Part shown: positions 10,072-25,000 of the stretch, piece after piece
Layout: each line of letters opens with the position of its first letter
How positions within the stretch are numbered: position 1 is the first letter of the stretch
Made by a program: the position numbers and the translations under genes
From: Bolinopsis microptera
Taxonomy: Eukaryota; Ctenophora; Tentaculata; Lobata; Bolinopsidae
Assembly: GCF_026151205.1 (NCBI RefSeq)
Contig: NC_087072.1
Coordinates: forward strand, 8,170,084-8,234,083
Length of the DNA stretch: 64,000 nucleotides
Reading direction: 5' to 3'
Notes under the pieces: generated by a model
Seen by the model: the letters and a program-made list of their open reading frames with translations, nothing else
What the model was told of the DNA's origin: nothing
Databases searched by the model: none

Positions 10072-13000
10072 TGCTGCGCTGGCTCAACTATTTGAAACCG
10101 TGAGCAGTGCTAGTGGACGACCCACTAGAGACTCGTCCTGCAATTCCCCAGAGCCGGACAGTCCTGACAGTGACGTGTTCTGCGAAGAGTCTCCCGCCAC
10201 CTCCCCCCTTCCAATCCCCTCCCTCCCCTGCAGCACTACCTCCACTCCTAAACCAATCACTTCAGAGTTTGTTGAGCTCGGAGAACAGGATGTAAGTTCT
10301 TAGAGAGGGTATCTATTGTTCCTTCCATGAATATCTCTCTTGATTAATCAATAAAACATGTATTCGGTAACTTGCACTAATTAGATGTACAATTAATTGC
10401 AATTAAAAACCACTCCTCCAGATCTCTGCTAAGTTGGAGTTTGATGATGAGCTGTCCCCAGTGCCTGCCCATCAGTTTGAGTGTGATGGAGGAAATGAGT
10501 ACGCTGACGACCTCAAACGAGTTGTTGGCTTGCTGGGTAGTTTAGGTTAGTAACTCTTCCTAAACTCTGATCTGAATCGTGGTTTTGTAATCTTTGTTGT
10601 ACTGATTTATTATATACAAAATGTTCGTTCCAAGTCAAAGATTAATATTTCTGCTACGTTTCACTACGACTCGCTCATTGCTCAATCACTTTGTCTTAAA
10701 ACGCTAGGTACTGGATAAGCAATGAATTTTATTAGTTGGGATGAAATAATAACGTCTTCTCATAAACAAACACTCATCCCACCCAAGATATACTCACTTA
10801 GATAATATCACTAGGGCTAATTTGTCAGTTGTCAGACTGAACTACACCTTCTTGATCTCCAGGCTTCTAGAACAGTATCTCAGTGTTAAAGCTTGATACA
10901 TTCTCTTACTGAAGTTGTTGAAGTGCAACTTAGGACACGTCCTATCGTTTGTTGTGAGGGAACTCCGCGTTTAATTATACCGATATTAAGCTGATCACGT
11001 TGCACTGTCAATCGATGTTTCTAGAACTTACTCGTGGTATCTAGATTTATATTGCTCAAAGAAATTAGCCTATAGAATAGTCGAGAAGCAAGCATACATT
11101 GTTTTGCAGGTTAAACCGTGTACACTACAAGGTAACTGTGTTTTATACAAAACTAGCACTTGTTGACATTTAAAAGAAAGTAGTCGCGAGATGTGATTTA
11201 ATACACACGTACGTAACTTACAACAGGATTTTAAAGAAATAGTACAATTATACAAGTTAAGAAAAATATACGCGGCATTGCCGATAGATTTTTCTAGAAC
11301 TATCTCTGGTATCTCTATGCGTACTGCTCAAACAAATTAGCTTATTGTAAAGCCAAGAAGTGGGCTTCTCTTGTGTTTTATTTTGTGTACCATGTACACA
11401 GTACTGTGTCCGTGTTTTTGTTATAAAACTTGTAACTCACATTTTAAAGAATATCCTCAGTAACATTGTGATGTTCGTACTGTATCGGCTTGAATAACCT
11501 AACTTTAACAGGATTATTAAGAAATAGTACACTAATGTCATTACAAGTAGAGATAATGTCCACTAATAGCTTGAGAGACTAGCTAACCCTGTCTGTGTGA
11601 CTTGTGAGTGCGTGTGTTTGAGCGGTGTGTTACACCGATAATATTATTCGTTATCGGCACACGAAAAATTCGTACACAAGCAGTCGCATTGTTCAATATT
11701 TACCCATCATCGTGTAAAACTGTGTAAAATTGACTAGAAGATAAGAACACAATAGGGTAAATTCAAAATTGATGATCTCTTCAGTCTTCATATTTTCTGG
11801 TTCAAAAATATACAGTACAAGAAGAAGTTTCCTCAGAACTTAACCCAGAACTTTAACATAATTTCTGATTTATACACGTTCCCAAGTCAATCAGTCCACG
11901 TATGGGTTAACCCATTTTATCACCAGTGTATGCATGCTGGCACATGTGTGACCGATATCGATACAGTAAGTGGAGTTTATGGCGAGTCTTGAAAATCCCA
12001 CATTTGTTCATTCAGGAAAACGATAAATGTGCGATTTGCTCTTACTTCTTCTCTGGCATTTTAATCCTCTTCAGCAGTAGAAAAACTTGGTGTAATCCAA
12101 TGAACTCTGTGCCATTTTATTGAAATCTAAATTCATAATCTAGATTTGTATTTTGCACACCTATTGAACCTGAGTGTAAATATTCTGGCGTGCGTTTTTG
12201 TGAGGTGGCGAACTTATATTAAGTATATTTCATCATATCATGCGCCCGTTATAGAATAGAATAGAATAGAATAAACTTATACACAGCACTACACAGTACA
12301 CATTTGAAACATAATAAATAAGTCAGAAATTGATAATTTTGTTAGTTTAAAACCCTTTTTATGTCTAACTATAGATACATGATAACGATATAATTCTAAA
12401 GTAAATAGTAATATGGTAATAAATTAGTTATCAATTGTAATACATTAAACATAAACTGTGGTCTGTGAGATTAGGGTTGTAACAAATAGCTGTCTAATAT
12501 CGTAGATAGATTTAACTACAAAATTAACTTTAATCGGCATCAAATTATACGTTAAAACAATCTTTAAACCCTTTGTTCTACTCATAGAACATATTGTTCA
12601 GCATAACATATAATAATGATATGATCATAAGTGGATATCTGAGTAAATAAATAATTAAGTATGCGAGTTTCTAAACAACTGGTTTACAAGACGAGTAGTT
12701 GATTGTTGAACCCTTTATATGGCAGTATTATATGAGATACTGGCATAAAACATATAATATTTTTTTTTAACATATAATATAAAAAATATAAATTATAAAC
12801 ATATAATACATATATATAACAATAAGTTGGCAGTCTGACACACCAACATCCCCGACGATAAGAATGATGTTTTAACCCTATAATATTTCATCCACAAGCT
12901 AAGTCTAGGTTGTTAAAACTTTATATAAGTAGTTTCCTGTCGACTCCTCCCTTTACTATAAATAGAGTATAACAAATCTATCGTGCTTTTGCATGCTTGC

Positions 13001-16000
13001 AAGGCGCACGCTTTTATATATATAGTACTGTAAACTGAGCTTTCCTGAAATTATAAATCATTTTACGGTATTTTGACAATCTGTTACATGATAAAGATTA
13101 AAGAAAGCATGACATTCGGTCTTCTTATCACAATTTATATTTATCTTCATTTTTTACTAACTAGTAATGTTATGAGCTGCTTGCTACTCTTCTCAATTTT
13201 CTCTCTCTCTGCACTCATCTCAGCTCTGCACTGGTTACGTGTACCTTGTTGTGAAATTACAACAGGAAGCACACGCTGACCTATCACCTGGTTTCTTTCC
13301 TTGCTCTGATTGGTTGGTTTGTGTCACGTGTTTCCTGTTTTGTGTTTTGATTGGATATCACGGCGATTTATTGCGCTAATTAAGGTATGCAGCACTGTCT
13401 GTGGATAGTAAGTATTGTCTCCCCGCCTCTACTTGTTAAATTTAGGAAGTTTACACGAAAATAGTTCGTTTTTAAAAGTTGAATTATTTTAGTTTGTTCC
13501 GTACAAGAATTTCGCTTTTATTTCGTTTCGTATGGTGCCATTAAATGTAAAAATAATGGTTCGTGACGCATTTTATCTTGAGCTGATTTTTACTGGACTA
13601 ATTTATCAGCATATGTTGAATTTGCGTTGCTTCAAACGATATCAAAACAATTTGTTGGGTTGCTAACTGGTTGTTCATTTTAAGTTATATCGGCCATGAC
13701 TGTAAAGTGTAACATTGCTTAAATGTAAAAGTTTAGTATCGTTTTGTGTATTTTTATTTCTTTTCTTAAAATAGAACTTGGGCCCAACCTTGGAAAATAT
13801 TTTTGATACTCCCTTTGCTTCCAAAGAATTACACCGTACATAAGACACGTAAATTAATGCCAAAAATAGCTGCTTCACCATGTCAATACCCTAATTATAC
13901 GGCCATAGTCTTGTAAGTTGTACTGGAAGGACAATACACTGTGCACACGGACAATGTATACTTGAGGTGTACGAGTATAATGTTCTCCGATTTCATCGTG
14001 TCCTGAGTACGTAAACTCGAGATGACAGGTTCACAATATTAAGAAACTCTTAAAATGCACTGTGCTGTCAGCAGTCATCTTGTTTCCACTGTATGTTTTG
14101 GTGTTGTACAATTGACTACTCGGTTTAGTTTAACGTTATTGAGAGAATGGGTCACTGCCTCTGGCCTCACATGAAATGCTCTTATGAATCTGCATCATTT
14201 GATAAAATCTTATTATGGATGATAATGGTGATTTGTTTCAAATTCAATGCATCGCCGTTTAACCGTCCGCGACGAAGGCACTGCCTAAATATGCCCTTTT
14301 TGCTACAAATCAACATTCCATACTATAACTATTAACACTGCACTGCCTAGCCTAATGCAACGTTAATACATTCCATAGCTATCGTTGTAGTGCGCATTGC
14401 ATACCGATGTCAGAATGTAGCCGCTGGAATTCATGCTATTTGCCAGAATGAACACCTCTGCTTTTGAGTGGGATGACCACGGTCTTCACACCGACCTCAT
14501 CAAAGATTTTTTCAGTAGCTTGGGTAGGTTGACAGAGTTTTCTGGTTATTGAATTTTGATGTGTGAAGTTTTTACCTAAGGTTCCGCTTTAATTTTGACC
14601 GATTTAGAAAAAAGGTTTTCCCGGCCCTGTACCAACTTTGTTTTGAACTTAATGTATTTGAGCAGTGAGAAGTATCTCAAGTGAGAAGTATCTCAAGTTG
14701 CATAATAAATCGAATTAAAAACCAGGGCTAATAAGGCTGTACAACATTATCATGAACCATCATATTTACTCCTTATCAAGTTACATTGCTGCTCTTTTTT
14801 TATCTGACTGCCTCTATCTATAATTAATTAAATTGGTATAAACAGCCATATCGATTGTACACACAAGCTCTGAACATTGGCATGCCTGATGGCATCACTT
14901 AACACACAAGCATAGCTGTTGGCATCTCATAACACACAAGCATGCCTGCCTGGCTTTTGGCATTTCATAAGCTCAGAAAGAGAGAGAGGCTACTTCTCCA
15001 TAATTAATAAGTGTCAAATATGGTGAACACACAATATAATTACACACGTTGATTAGTAGAGCGAGAGAGACAGGAATACACGTTTTACTGTGCTGTATGT
15101 CCTGGTAGAAGCTGCTGTTATTATGACAAACAAGGTGCGACCACATACTAGTTTGTGTGTTTGTCTGGTCCAATTACAGAGAGTTATTGCCGGCTCTCAG
15201 ACATTCTAGAATATTCAGGACCAAGGTGTGATAGGTGTGGATATGTGTGGATATTATCAAGCGATACTTACTGCTGTATCTCTCTTGGTACACCCAATAT
15301 TGCTGACGTAACGCGTTATATAATATATCTGGTGATGTTTTATTAATATGTCGCTTATGACTCGGACGCTGTAGCCTTTACACTTAGATCATTTCAGGGT
15401 ACGAAGATAAAGACTGCGAAGACCCTGACACTTATGTTGACATCCTTAACAGAAATCCAAGTCAAGGTTTGTCAGCTGATACTAAATACTAAGTTTGAAA
15501 CCGTTCTGATGTATCGTGAACACCCTGTACATTTATTGTATACATGATTTATTGTAAAGTTATGTTATGCAGTATGCATTCAGCATTTAGTACTTCTCTG
15601 ATCTTGTTTTCAAAACATGTTAACGAGAAATGTGCATGTTAACGAAAAATTGTCATGCAATATAAACAGTTATCATGAGAAGTTCATGATAATGTTATCT
15701 GTAGCCACGAAACATTCTATTCTTAATCCCATCATTAATTCGATTTATATCGATATCGAGTTTGTTGTCATACTTTGACTGAAATTTAGACGACTAACTG
15801 GTACTACTGACGATAGTAGTCTCACGATCTGTGATATCTGAACAAATTTTCACTGTACTACAGGCTCTAACATCACTTCTATGAGCATCATACCACTATT
15901 TCCGGGATATTCGCGTGTTCTCGATTCACCTGGCGCGCTGCACCAGCCCGCCTAGAAGTAAAAGTCTAGCTCAGCGCGCGCGACGCATATTGAAAACGCT

Positions 16001-19000
16001 GACAACGTTGTGTTTTGTAAGATATTGTGTTCATTTCTGATGAAAGTAGTAGTTAGTATTACATTGCGCGCATACATTCACGATAAATTTTAGACGCGGG
16101 CTGTGGAATTTTAAATAGCATGTGGTTTCGAAAAATAAATGGTTTCCAAGACGAGCCCAACGATTCTCTCTCGGAAAACGTACCGATAGCTCAAATTTTT
16201 CCAATATTTTTTAATGGGTTAGAAATTCGGTTCGACAGTTGAGAATTGATTTAAACCAGAAAGTCCTGACTCATGATCCTGTAACTGAGCATTGTTACTG
16301 AAGAAAATAGCCACCATTTAAAATCATGGTGACTATTTTAAAAGAAAATTCGGTCATCTGCAAATTGCATGTCAGTTAGTAACATTTCAAATAAAACTTA
16401 AGTTTTCTCTATATAAAACAGTTAATTCTCCTTAAACTTATAGCGGACAAGTGTACCATGATTCGTGATCGTGTAAACAAGTATCGAATATTAGGACAAA
16501 CTCTATCATCTAATCCTCTTCTTAGTCTAAAACCAATTTCAGAGTTCCTGGACAATTCGCTTTCTCCGACAGCACTCAAAAGGACAATTTCCAATGTGAG
16601 TACACCTCCTTTCTGAAATAATCTATAATCTCTATAATGCAGGAGCATTATCAAATCCACGATGGATGTTGGGGATTAGGAAGCATTCAGAAATTGACGA
16701 AGAAGCTAACTTCCAAGTTCCATTATGTCATTACTTACGTTTATTCCGTTTTAAGAATACGATACACATTATAAGAGGAACTAGCCGTCTTTTAATGGAC
16801 AGTGCTGTATCATTTTGTTAGGATATCATTTTCCTAATTGGCTTTTCGTGCAATACTGAAAAACTATTGATTTTACTCCAAACTACTTCAAGACAAATCA
16901 ATTATATTCCTTTTCCTGTTGAACATAACCTGAATGTGTTACGTTTTCACGTATATGCTGTGTTTACATTTACCATATGCCAATAGGGAAACTCCCTATT
17001 TGTGAGTAATTTAGTGTTGCCTGAGCGATATACCATACCAGCTAATAATGTTCTTTTTGTCATGGCAATACACGCACCAAACATTGTATTCGTATGACTA
17101 TTGATTACTGTAGAGAGCATTTCTCTGTCGCTTAGGAATTTAGTGTTATTATACCATGTTCAGAAGCGCAGCTGATACAAGCAACATCTTATCGTGACTT
17201 GGATTTGCAGTTGCAGCATCCGCACGGCTTAAGAAGAGCATGTTGCAAACTACAAGATCGTATTAGTATTAAAATTGGAGCGGAAATTAATATATCTTTG
17301 ATGGTCACGTGTGCAATCACTTTCACTTTTAAAGAGTTGCAATTTATTTAACGAAATGTCTCGCTTACATCGTGATTGGTTTCCCGTAATTCTGTTGCTT
17401 CTTATCATGGCCATCCTCCAAAACGACTCTAATGCTCGACATCCAACAATACAACGCTTATGTTCATTGTTCATTCATTTAATGTTAAGATTCATTTGCG
17501 GAATTGTGATATTTTAATGCTTGCCGTTACTTATGTTGAATTAATTTTAACAGTATCACCGGCACCGTTTGCTTTTAGTGATTGTTTTTGTAACTGTTAC
17601 TCAGACACCACGTGGTGTCATTGCTCTCATATTGTTGCGAGCTTTATTCCAAATATAATTATAATATTGGGGGTGTATTTAGGATATTGTCAGTACGAGA
17701 TTTGAATCACGGTTTACAAGTAACTCTCCTGTGTGTGTGCTGTTTGTTAAAACTTCGTATGCGCGATGTAAAATTGAATTTAATGTCCCCTTGGCAAGTT
17801 GCTATGTGACGACAACTCTGGTGTTACCTTTCTCTTGGTGTTGTGTCTTTGTTTCGATCATGACGTATAGTTACAGTTTAGTTTATTAGAGTTCTCTGTA
17901 ACAGTTTAGTTTATTAGAGTTCTCTGTATTTGATTGTGTAACCATTAGTAACCTTGGCAAATAAGGATTATTGATGAGGTCATGCGCTCTTTACTGATTT
18001 ACCGCTCCCTTGCATATCCCTCCGGTTTATTTTATATTATTTTATAGGTTATTAAAGTAACCCGAGGCGATTATTTAGCGTATACTCGTTTGAAATTAAC
18101 CCTGTATATGATTTGGCGGCTGGTCACCTTGCTTGCGCCATGTTTTTCTCGAATCTGGATTAAGCACTGATCCATATTAAATCATTAGTTTGTAACCATT
18201 TCATATTCTGTCAAGACATCAAACGATTTGCAAGAAAATTATAGCAAAATTCCCATCTGGCTACGACCATGAGATTTAATTTTCTTTTAATTCGTGCTTG
18301 CTGCTGCCGATCAGTATGCTTCAAATTAGTGTGCTGCTGTTTATTGTAAGCTTGACAAAATTATTTCAGTTTCTTTTGACTTGCCAGTCCAGATTGTTCT
18401 TTGCTTCAAAAACTGTTGATAGCTTCTGCGGTCCGATGTCAACCTCGCAATTTGATACATATAAATCAAATTGCGAGGTTTTATAATATTAGATGATTAT
18501 CCAATCAACCATGAGTCGCAAGTTTACAAGACGCTTATCAACCCAAAAAAGCACATCAATTTTGCAAGTTTACAGCCGAATGTGTCGCCGATAAGGAACT
18601 GCCACTTCTTTGCCCCCCACCGCACATTTCTTATTACACTGTAGTACGTACGTGCATGTAATCCGAGTTGCTTTGTTCTTTTGGCCGGACCTCACATGAC
18701 ACGAACCAGACATTCCACGGACATGCACGAGATATCTTTACTATCAACTTTTAACAGCTGTGCCAATGGTTTACTTGAGCTTAGGTTACTGTCCAGAGTG
18801 ATTTAATCTGTTTTGAATTATTAACCTGTCATAATACTCTAGTCTTCAAAACGTCTGATGTTTTCTGACCAGAAATTTTCATTTGAAGTGTCAATAACAG
18901 TACACTGTTACATTTGAGTTTAAAATACTGTTTCTAATACTGTTTTTGGCAGTATTAGATTACTAAATTAGTCGTAAATCGTTATTTTCTAGCTTGTTTT

Positions 19001-22000
19001 AATACTTTCCAATGTGAGAATGTCGTCTGAGGTAAGTAGTATGGCTTCTCAAGTTCTCATTTGTGGTTTATGATTGTCAATTGTTGACACATATCACTAA
19101 AGTGTTATTGTTGATTGTTGACGTTTCTATTTTAAAGTGTTACTGTTATAGTACGTGATTGTTGATATTTCTATAAGCGTGTTGTAGACTACAGTACGCT
19201 ATCCTGATAGAGTGCATGTTGTGGTTATTAATCAAAAGTGTTGTGTGTCGTTGTTAATGTTCTCGGAGACCTGAAGCCTTGTCTTATCTTTCCACAGCTC
19301 ATCCGCTGTGCCTTGTTGCTGCACACTGACTGTACAGTGTACGCCGGCACCTGTCCTACTGCTCAGTGCAAACGTGCCCCAAGTTTTAACATCATATTAT
19401 ATGTTTGCATAGTCTAAATATTGCCTTGTTCATGTTTTCCATCAGTCTCTTTTGTTTATAATTAGTCAGTAATATAATGCCATTATGTTAATATTCTTAT
19501 TATATCATGCATTTCAAAAGTGATGGACAATAACATGTTGTTTTTTTGTAATTTTCAACAGTAATTCAGTTATCTTTTATATATGTCGCTCATTTCCTCT
19601 TCATAATTATATCACCTATTTCTATTACATTCATAAATTGTCAGACATTTCATTTCGTTATCGTTACCCTGCATGTGCTTTGTGCGTCGCTAGGGCGAGT
19701 GGTGGTCAAATTTCACGTCTTGTCTCTATCCTTGAACAATGAACTTCATAATGAAGAGAAGCGATTAAGTTGGGGCAGAATATATGAGACCGAATAAGGA
19801 ATATGACTACGGTAACCGGGAGCAGACTGAATAGTGGGTATAATTATTGCCGGTATCCTTTTTAAATACAGCAGATTCTTTGTCCGATGGAGCACAAAAT
19901 ACCCAAAGTAATACACTGCTATATGGTCCCCTTACCGTTCGATGGAGCATTATAAGGGGTCACTATCGTATTTCAAAATGACGTGGAGGGAACTCTCTGT
20001 ACCATTTTATAACAATGGTTAAGCGGTCACGTTTGTATACTGCGTTAGTATGATACCATTTAGCATATTCTCGCCCCAGACACCACCAGAGTCGTTGTTC
20101 CTTATGTTGTACTTCAACCATTTGCTCGATTATTCTTTCAACTAGGTGCAGAAAGGGGAAGCTTTAAATCCCCGATGCTGTAAAGTAATAAAACTCATTG
20201 TCGGTGCTTTCTGCCTAACGCTGCCAGGTAACCACAGATTTAACCAGGTTGTGAAATAGGGGATTCCAGAAGTTTCTTTCTATTTGTCGCGACTTGCAAC
20301 CATCATGAACAGCGGATACTCGGGAAATTTAATTTAAAAATAATGAAAGTAATCCGCCAAACGTTGCCGCGTTTGAATCTTTGCGTTAACCGGCGCGTGA
20401 AGGGGTTTTTCCAGAACGTTCTTGTTTGCAAACATAGTTTGGCTTACTTACCTTGGTTTTGGTGAAATTTGTAATATCTTCCGTGCCCCTTTCATAAAGA
20501 GTCGCCCATTAACAACAGCCCATTCTCAGATACAACGTGGTCTAGACATTGTCTAAACAATATCCTCGAACTGAACAGTTAGTCAAGTTTACATCCCTGG
20601 TACATGTCAGCCGTCACGCAGTGTAACTCTACACGTGGTAGTTCATGTTCCTATTGTCAATAATGGTATACTTAATGTAGTTTGGTAACGTTCCGTCTTC
20701 AATACAATGTTTGGACTGAAGATTTGAATCGGCCAGAAACTCCTATTGGGTTACCGATTTAATGACCTCTGACATTGTATTAGTCCGTTGTATCACGTTG
20801 TATTAGTCCGTTATAATTATATCCCTTTTATTTTCAACTTTTGATCTGTCTTTTTCAACCATTATATACCAATTATGTGTTAAGGTCACGTGTTTGCACT
20901 CCGATCATTAGGGGTAATTACACGACCTGGTCTGGTGCTAAGACTGCCACAACTACTAATGGTTAATGGTTATATTTATTAGCTTTTGTATCACATTCAG
21001 AATAACTATACGAGCTACAAGCGTCAAGCTGCATGTGATTATGGTACATATTATGGGAGTATTATGTATTTCGTCTTGATAGTATTCTTATTAAAATGGT
21101 TATAATCGTCTATGCCCTAGTTTCTTTACGCAGAATTGATAGCACAAGATTGTAAGGTGGCTATAAAATATTTATTTACATGATCTGCCAATTCTGTTAT
21201 CCTCAGCTGACCCCGACTAGTTTTTATAGCCGTATGGCCAACAAATATTTAATTATTGATACCATATTTGACCAAAACCCATAATCATGGGTAAGAGTGT
21301 ACCCGCTGCCATGTCTCTCTTTTCCAAAACAAAAGAGAGAGGGAGGATATTTAATTTGAGGAACCGTCCGCTAATGCAAATTGAAACCGAGAAATGAAAA
21401 CGTTCCGCTATCTCGCTTTTTCCCATTCATTCACGGCTTATACGAATTGTAAATAAACTCTTATAACATGGGATCGGAAAAGCGACGAACCGATTTTCAT
21501 TCTCGGTTTCAAATTTGCATTAGCGGACGTTCCCTCAATTAATAACATTTCCTTTTTGTTTGGAAAAGAGAACACTGCACGGTACAACTCTACCCATGAA
21601 TTATGGTTTTGGTCAATATCATCTCTTTTGATTATACTGTCAGATAATTACACAGTCTAAACCTCATTAATAAAGGAGGTAATTTCCACGATTTCGAAAT
21701 TCAGCCTTTTGAAAACGTTTCCTTGTGTTTAGTAGTATATCTGTCGATAACCGACTGAAAATGGCACATTTTACTCATTCAAGTTTGAGCATTAAAATTC
21801 ATATATAATGCAATTTAAAATATCGTGGAAAGTCAGAAATTTATTCGAAATCCACGTATGAGCAAAATCTCACCTTTTCCGCACGTGGCAATCTTGAGCC
21901 GGACGTTGCATCGCATACAAAATTGAAACAACGTAAATATTGCATAGGGTATTTAATATATAGTTTGATAAGCATGAAAATTTCAGAAGAATTTCAAAAG

Positions 22001-25000
22001 ACTTGGATCACAAGGGACTCCAAAGTTGATAAACATCGTAAAATCAAATTTTTTAGTGATTTTATAGCTATTTTAAATCAATTTGGCGTGTCCCCACGTG
22101 TGCAACTTTCGATTTTTTAACTTTAAAACTAGCCTATAACACAATTTAACTTTACACCTTTACGAAAGCAAAATTGAGCTCCACAACCCAAGGGATGGGC
22201 CTAACACCAAGAATACTAATTCACAACTTTTGTGTTTTTAAAAAATTATTGGGGGGGGTGTCACGTCCCGTCTATGACCGCTTGACTCATCGAATCAAAA
22301 AGGACAGGACATAGGCGGAATAGGGCTGACAACGGCGGACATAGACGACATAGCGGACATAGGCGGACATAGACTGACATAGGCGGACATAATGCGGACC
22401 TAGGCGACATAAATGGACACCTAAATTGCTAAATAAAATGTTCAATTTTTGCTGTTATAGGGGATCATGTTTTTTGTCCGTTCGGTACCCTATAATATGT
22501 TCAAAACGGACAAAAAATAGAGCGACCAAAAACGGACAAAAATGGACCAAAAAGCGACAAAAATGGAAATAACAATTAGTGCTTCCCTCCTCCTACTCTT
22601 CCTCCTCCTCCCCCTGTCTTCCTGATCTTCCTCAGTCCGCTTCCTCCACCCACCTCAGTCCTCCTCCACTCCTGATGGTCCTCCTCCTGGGTCCCTCCTC
22701 CTGGACCCCTCCTCCACTTCATCCTCCTCCGCTCTTCCCCCACAGTCCTCAGTCCTCCTCCTCATCCTTCTCCTCAGTCCTCCTTCCTCCTCCTCATTCC
22801 CTCTCCCCCAGTCCCCCTCCTCCTCCTCCTATTCAGTCCTCCTCCTCCTCCTTCCTTCTCAGAGTCTCCTCAGTCCTCTCCTCCTTCCTCTTCCCTCTCA
22901 GTCCAACCCCTCCTCAGCCATCCTCCTCAGTCCTCCACAGCCCTCCTCTCTCCTGTCCCCCTCTCCTCCTCCTCTGTCATCCTCCTCCTCCTTCCACCAT
23001 CGGTGTCCCTCAGTCCTCCTCCTCCTGTTTCCTCCTCCTGTTCCTCCTCCTATTCAAGTCCCTTCCTCCTCCTCATTCTCGCCTCAGTCCTCCTTCTCAT
23101 TTCTCCTAAGGTCCTCCTTTCCCTTAGTCCTCCCCTTCCTGAGTCCTCCTCCTCTTCCTTCCCTAGTCCTCGTCCTCCAGAGTCCTCCTCCTCCTCCCTC
23201 TCAGTCATCCTCCTCAGTCATCCCCTCACCATCCTCCCCAGGCCATCCTCCTCAGCCATCCTCCTCATACTCCTCAGCCTCTCCTATCTCAGTCATCGTC
23301 ATTTCCTCCTCCTCATCCAACCTCATTCCTCCTCCTCCTCCAGGGTCTCCTCCCTCCACCTCCTCCTCCTCCTGGGTCCACCTGGTCTCCTGATCCTCCC
23401 CAGTCCTCTATTTCCTCCTCCCCTCCACAGTCCCTCCTCCTACTCTTCCTCCTCGACCTCAGTCCCTCCTCATCAGTCCACAAACAGTTTCTCGCTCGTC
23501 CTCCCCAGTCCCTCCTCCTCCTCCCTGGGTCCTCCTCCTCCTGGTCCTACCTTCTCCTCCTCAGTCCTCTTCCTCCTCTTCCTCCTCCTCCTCCCTCCTC
23601 TCAGTCTTCCCTCCTTCAGCCATCCTCCTCAGCTTATCCTCCTCAGTCCTCCTCCTTCTCAGTCCTCCTCCTGAGTCCTCCTCCCCTGAGTCATCCTCCT
23701 CATCTCCTCCGCCTCCTCCTAGGTCCTCCTTCTGGGTCCTCCCCTCCCCTCCTCCTGGTCTTCCTGATCCTTTCCTCCTCCCCTCTCATCATCCTCCTAA
23801 GTCATCCCCTCATCATCCCTCCTCAGCCATCATCCCAACCTCAGCCATCCTTCTCCAGCCATCCACCTCAGTACTCTCAGTACTCTTCAGTACTCTTCAT
23901 CCCTCAAAATGTTTGGTCCGCCAATGTCCGTCCGAGTCCCCGCCAATGTCCTCCGTGTCCGCCAAGTCCCAAAAAACACGTCCGTTTCTCAAAACTCCAA
24001 CCAAAGGACAGGACATAGGCTGACTTAGACGGACATGACACCCCCCACCCCCCACTAATTCTTGAAAGACTAACTTCATAGCAAATTATCTTTAGAAGGA
24101 GCAAGGAAGAACTATTTCCGGTAGAATTTACCAGAATGCCTTGAACAATTTATACTAAGATGAAAAGGTTCCTCAGATTTTGAATATAACTTACTTCCCT
24201 TAATTGGTGTAAAATCGAGTTTGAAAATTTTCTTACTTTGTCAAAAACAAGTTTTAAAAACTCTTAATTTGATGACGTCATCAAGTGATAATGAAATGAC
24301 GTTAAATTATTTCAATACAATGTAAACTGAAGTTTAAAAAAACGATTATCTTTAAAACCTGTGGTTCGAGATGACTGGAACGTTTATTACTTTTTGGTCT
24401 ACGGAACACTTTAAATGTAGCTACACATAGACTGCAAACGTCCCCTAACATCATAAATATTAAATATATATTGCTCAACGACAATCTGTTGTAAAACAGG
24501 GTTCCAGAAACCCACTTGCCGAAACTGCTGAGCTGAAACATGACATTTTGTTTAAACCGTCATTTGGGCAAGTCTAACGCCCTCAAAGTTTCAGACTCTA
24601 ACATCAATTTAACACGGTTTTTATAAGGTCACCTGAAGATGGCGATTTTTGTTTTTTTTTACTAATACGTATAACATGCTGGCGCGAATTTTGGCGCAAA
24701 ATTTCTTAAAACCCCATATAACTAATTCTTATTCCTATCAAACATAACATTGAATAAGAATTTTTTGAACTTAAAATATACCTGCTGACTACTTCGATGA
24801 GTCCCCTTAATGCCTGGAAAACACTAAAGGGGAATAATAGTATAGGGGTAAATAGTAGATGTGAATATAATGCGACGTAAATGCTTGCCAGCATTGTGAT
24901 TTTAATCTGGACAGCATGCATCTGAGCTTGCTGATTGTAGGAATGTAGGCGATAACAAATCTTGCAGCCGATCACCGATCACATTCCGATTAGCTCATTA

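Larger units (their letters stand above)
21264..24900 (-). repeat. Dispersed repeat copy A (with nested insert)
   Basis: Read on the minus strand, this matches 53697-55798 from end to end: the start TCACAATGCTGGCAAGC, the oligo-CCCCTTT region, TTTTCCAGGCATTAAG, the CGCCAGCA and TTATACG block, ATCGCCATCTTCAGGTG, GATGACGTCATCAA, GGTGTTAGGCC, CACACGTGGGGACACGCC and TTTGGTCAA. It ends in a foldback module (21264-21640) with arms of about 150 bp. No coding capacity was recognised. The 1.8-kb element at 22251-24055 interrupts it. Family unknown; a non-autonomous DNA element is my best guess. Confidence 0.75.

Noticed and set aside
19021-19032. Mini-exon ATG TCG TCT GAG followed by GTAAGT
   Set aside because: Four codons and a donor can occur by chance; no support links it to the TRAK exons.
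22579-23674. Two long frames (176 and 223 codons), Ser/Pro/Leu-rich
   Set aside because: They lie wholly in the irregular CCT/TCC tract, where stop codons hardly occur; composition alone explains them.
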